Positions 5,024 to 7,106 of a DNA stretch of 7,106 nucleotides are shown one piece after another. A program made the translations under genes and the position numbers. The stretch lies in NCBI GenBank assembly GCA_001873665.1, contig MNZO01000037.1, forward strand, positions 1-7,106, read 5' to 3'. The notes under the pieces are model-generated. The model ran no database searches. It had not been told where the DNA came from and saw only the letters and a program-made list of their open reading frames with translations. The stretch is from Candidatus Shapirobacteria bacterium CG2_30_35_20 (lineage in GTDB: Bacteria > Patescibacteriota > Microgenomatia > UBA12405). The first letter of the stretch is position 1. Each line of letters opens with the position of its first letter.

Positions 5024-5386
5024 TTATTTATCTGAAAATATTAACTTATGGCTTTCCGTCGCCACTTTATTTTCGATCATCCATTTATAAATATCTTTTG
5101 TCACCGTTTTTATATTCCCCGCCGTTATCACATTTAACACAAATGGTGTCAAATAACTGTCCACCACAAAATCTTTACCTTTAAAAGGCAATAAGTTATA
5201 CAAGGGATATAGTTCTTCGTTTGTTGGCTTACTTGTCGGTGTCGGCATGGACGTTGGCGATATTTGTATTGCTACTTCTGCTTCCGGCCATTGATAATTT
5301 TTATATTTCCATCGCGTTAATCCCATCAACACCGCCACAAAAGCCAGCAAAATTATTAATCTTAATCTATAAAGTTCTTTAATCAT
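5024..5386 (-). CDS. Single-pass membrane protein with Pro/Thr linker, unknown function
   Basis: I do not recognise this 120-residue protein by name. It has a short basic N-terminus (MIKELYRLRL), a transmembrane helix at about residues 10-24, and a Pro/Thr/Ser-rich linker (ISPTSMPTPTSKPT, about 42-55). A compact C-terminal domain follows with LYNLLPFKGKDFVVDSY and a W102-containing helix. Topology is probably N-in with the C-terminal domain outside. Its start overlaps the upstream 136-residue gene by 8 bp, and its stop abuts the lipoprotein ATG, so it belongs to one operon. Its layout parallels the upstream gene (helix, linker, domain with an LL, F...F and W pattern), and the two may be distant paralogues. 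A role beside the wall hydrolase is inferred from context only. Confidence 0.72.
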   Translation of the reverse strand: MIKELYRLRLIILLAFVAVLMGLTRWKYKNYQWPEAEVAIQISPTSMPTPTSKPTNEELYPLYNLLPFKGKDFVVDSYLTPFVLNVITAGNIKTVTKDIYKWMIENKVATESHKLIFSDK

Positions 5387-5789
5387 TTTTTATCACCCAA
5401 TATTTATCTGTTATTAAATTATAACCCGTATCTTTTTTCCATTGCAAAAATGTTTCCATATTCGCCAAGGGTATTGTCACCACAAATTTATTAATTTTAT
5501 AATCATAAATAATCCCAAAATATTCATTGTTTATTGGGCACTCTTGCCTCAACAAATAAACCAATGTCATCAAATTATATTCATCATCAGGCAAAATCGT
5601 CAATTTTGCCCCAGTTGTTGAATAAATTGGTCTTTTGTCTTGGGTAGGTATTATCACCACCGACGCCGATATCGTTTTTATAGTTTTTTTCTCGATCACC
5701 ACCTCTTTTTTTGGCCAAAAAACTACCACCATTACAAACATCAACACAATTCCTCCTATTATTAGTATTATTTTATTTTGTTTCGACAT
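5379..5789 (-). CDS. Single-pass membrane protein, unknown function
   Basis: I do not recognise this 136-residue protein. Residues about 7-25 form a strong transmembrane helix after a Lys-containing N-terminus. Then come a charged stretch (KKEVVIEKK), a linker, and a C-terminal domain with LVYLLRQECP, YFGIIYDYKINKFVVTI and ETFLQWKKDTGY. The domain is probably extracytoplasmic. The start is well supported: AGGAG (minus strand, 5798-5794) lies 4 bases before the ATG, the best Shine-Dalgarno sequence in this cluster. It lies inside the end of the upstream peptidase gene, which overlaps by 22 bp. The next gene overlaps its end by 8 bp. The YDYKxxKFxV segment recalls small membrane-anchored proteins I associate with CPR secretion or pilus loci, but that link is tentative. 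Confidence 0.72.
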   Translation of the reverse strand: MSKQNKIILIIGGIVLMFVMVVVFWPKKEVVIEKKTIKTISASVVIIPTQDKRPIYSTTGAKLTILPDDEYNLMTLVYLLRQECPINNEYFGIIYDYKINKFVVTIPLANMETFLQWKKDTGYNLITDKYWVIKND

Positions 5790-7106
5790 GGTTCTCCTAG
5801 GTCAACAGGTAAACATTGTCGTAACTCCTTTATTTTTCCTGCGATTGCTCCACTACCCCCAAAAGGTGTCTCATTACTATAGTATGGATCTTTTGTATAA
5901 ATAACTCCAGCATCATCAATTCCCACCGCCACCAATATATGACCTATAGTCCCCCCACTACTGCCAGTATATGAATTTGCAAGTAATATTACTGCTTGTC
6001 CCTGTCGAATCCAATTTGATACATCATCTGTCGAACACGACTGCACTTGACCAACCTTATTGGCAAAACCATGATCTATTAATGAATTACGTGCGTCTCC
6101 TAGACTCGATCCCTCACCCCCCATATTACTATAAGGCGATCCAGTTTCAAAGATAATCGTATTTGGGGTCCATCCTCCATTTATTGGTCTCAGAATAGAC
6201 GATACTGAGCTAGGTCCACAGCCAGCACTACAAATGGTTCCCGACCCTCCAGGCAAACCCATATTTGACCATGATTCTCCACACTGTTTTGTTGACTTTA
6301 CAAATTCTGCCACACTACACGAAACCCCTGGAATTGGTTCACCAGGTTTACCCGATGAATCAGGGTCAACACCTCCAGGGTTTCCAATAAAATTTCCATT
6401 TTCATCCACCGGTCCATCACATTCCATTAGCACTCCGTCGGGTCTAATATATTCGTTATCGGGCAATCCATCTTTCGATCCACTACATTGACTTCCCCGG
6501 GGTGGCACATGAATCGTGGCGGGCAGTGAGCTTCCAGTTAGCAAATTATATGTTGCCTGTAATTCCCCATAATACATTCTGCCTGTAATTGGGTAAATAT
6601 CATTTTGCAAATCAGGGTCACATCCACCAGTCAAAAAATTTGTTGATACTGATAACCAATAAGGCAAATCGGGACAATGTGGTCCCATATCCAAAGTTAA
6701 AAAATATTTAATTTGTAAATCAAAATTTTCAGTTGGCACCGATTGACTTCCATGAATTCCAAAATCTTCAATATCCGGTCGAGTAGGCAAATCATAGTTG
6801 CTCGCTCCCGATTCGTGCAACCATATTGCCAAAGTATAATTTGGATCTATTCCCGCACAAAGTGATCTGTTTACCGCATCATAATAACACTCTTCGGCAT
6901 GACTTTTTCCCTGATTGTCAACCCAGCGACTTGCTAAATCTGCATAATCGTCCTTCGACATTTTTGCACTTACTTTTGGCACATCCGGTTCCTGACGGCA
7001 ATTTATTTTCCCTGATTCTTCTTCCCCTCCTTTCGGCCAACAAGTCCCTCCTGTCCCCTGTGGTGGTGGCGGTACAATTGACGAAATCATTGGTTGAGTT
7101 ACCAGC
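5768..7106 (-). CDS. Exported Cys-rich protein with lysozyme-like segment and C39-like cysteine peptidase domain (5' partial)
   Basis: Numbering is from the ATG at 7090 (440 residues), but the frame stays open to the window edge (LVTQP before that Met), so the true start, and probably a signal or membrane segment, lies outside. Residues about 45-190 look like a lysozyme/lytic-transglycosylase-type domain: GIDPNYTLAIWLHESGASNY with E93 as candidate acid, then DFGIHG. A Pro/Gly/Asp-rich linker (about 200-255) follows. Residues about 258-430 fit a peptidase C39-like papain fold: Q269 and W274 ahead of AGCGPSSVSSILR with nucleophile C291, GHILVAVGIDD with H384, and KDPYY with D401. The sequence has 15 cysteines, suggesting disulfides outside the cell. 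Such two-domain proteins often cut peptidoglycan during secretion or conjugation. It leads the operon and overlaps the next gene by 22 bp. The C39-like call is strong; the N-terminal call is moderate. Confidence 0.75.
   Translation of the reverse strand, partial: LVTQPMISSIVPPPPQGTGGTCWPKGGEEESGKINCRQEPDVPKVSAKMSKDDYADLASRWVDNQGKSHAEECYYDAVNRSLCAGIDPNYTLAIWLHESGASNYDLPTRPDIEDFGIHGSQSVPTENFDLQIKYFLTLDMGPHCPDLPYWLSVSTNFLTGGCDPDLQNDIYPITGRMYYGELQATYNLLTGSSLPATIHVPPRGSQCSGSKDGLPDNEYIRPDGVLMECDGPVDENGNFIGNPGGVDPDSSGKPGEPIPGVSCSVAEFVKSTKQCGESWSNMGLPGGSGTICSAGCGPSSVSSILRPINGGWTPNTIIFETGSPYSNMGGEGSSLGDARNSLIDHGFANKVGQVQSCSTDDVSNWIRQGQAVILLANSYTGSSGGTIGHILVAVGIDDAGVIYTKDPYYSNETPFGGSGAIAGKIKELRQCLPVDLGEPCRNKIK

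Noticed and set aside
5635..6491. Several plus-strand open frames across the right-hand cluster
   Set aside because: They lie opposite well-supported minus-strand genes with clear domain motifs and show no protein features of their own.
6493..6500. CCCCGGGG palindrome
   Set aside because: It is an isolated 8-bp site within the peptidase gene encoding Pro-Pro-Arg-Gly; no wider structure.

Overview
The window is AT-rich and carries the replication-initiation neighbourhood of a bacterial chromosome: dnaA (1367-2713), an intergenic origin region with DnaA boxes (2714-3001) and dnaN (3002-4126), all on the + strand. The divergent sequences, short proteins, tight overlaps, weak Shine-Dalgarno signals and Pro/Thr-linker membrane proteins suggest a Patescibacteria/CPR genome, possibly Microgenomates-like. 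This is an inference; no marker here proves it. Stops are TAA, TAG and TGA, and the well-recognised genes contain no in-frame TGA, so the standard bacterial code fits.

Left part (1-1366): a transposase tail runs straight into a HEPN-domain reading frame of the HI0074 family. That frame keeps its RX4HXY motif but has no usable start codon and no adjacent nucleotidyltransferase, so this looks like a decayed toxin-antitoxin locus. Convergent to it, on the minus strand, is an unrecognised gene that appears frameshifted near its 3' end; its last ~39 codons continue in another frame. The stretch between it and dnaA holds two further DnaA boxes and two copies of a GC-rich palindromic repeat, one of which forms the dnaA leader.

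Middle part (1367-4758): dnaA, the origin region, dnaN, and a Phd/YefM antitoxin plus PIN-domain toxin pair. The pair has its own promoter, overlaid by a 9-bp tandem repeat. dnaN, the antitoxin and perhaps the minus-strand unknown gene have -10 elements only 5-8 bases upstream of ATG, suggesting leaderless mRNAs.

Right part (4748-7106): four tightly packed minus-strand genes, transcribed in the order: a Cys-rich exported protein with a lysozyme-like segment and a C39-like cysteine peptidase domain (5' end beyond the window), two single-pass membrane proteins and a small lipoprotein. The overlaps imply one operon acting at the cell envelope, perhaps in wall remodelling or as part of a secretion or pilus apparatus. 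It converges with the toxin gene. No rRNA, tRNA, CRISPR array or convincing terminator was seen.
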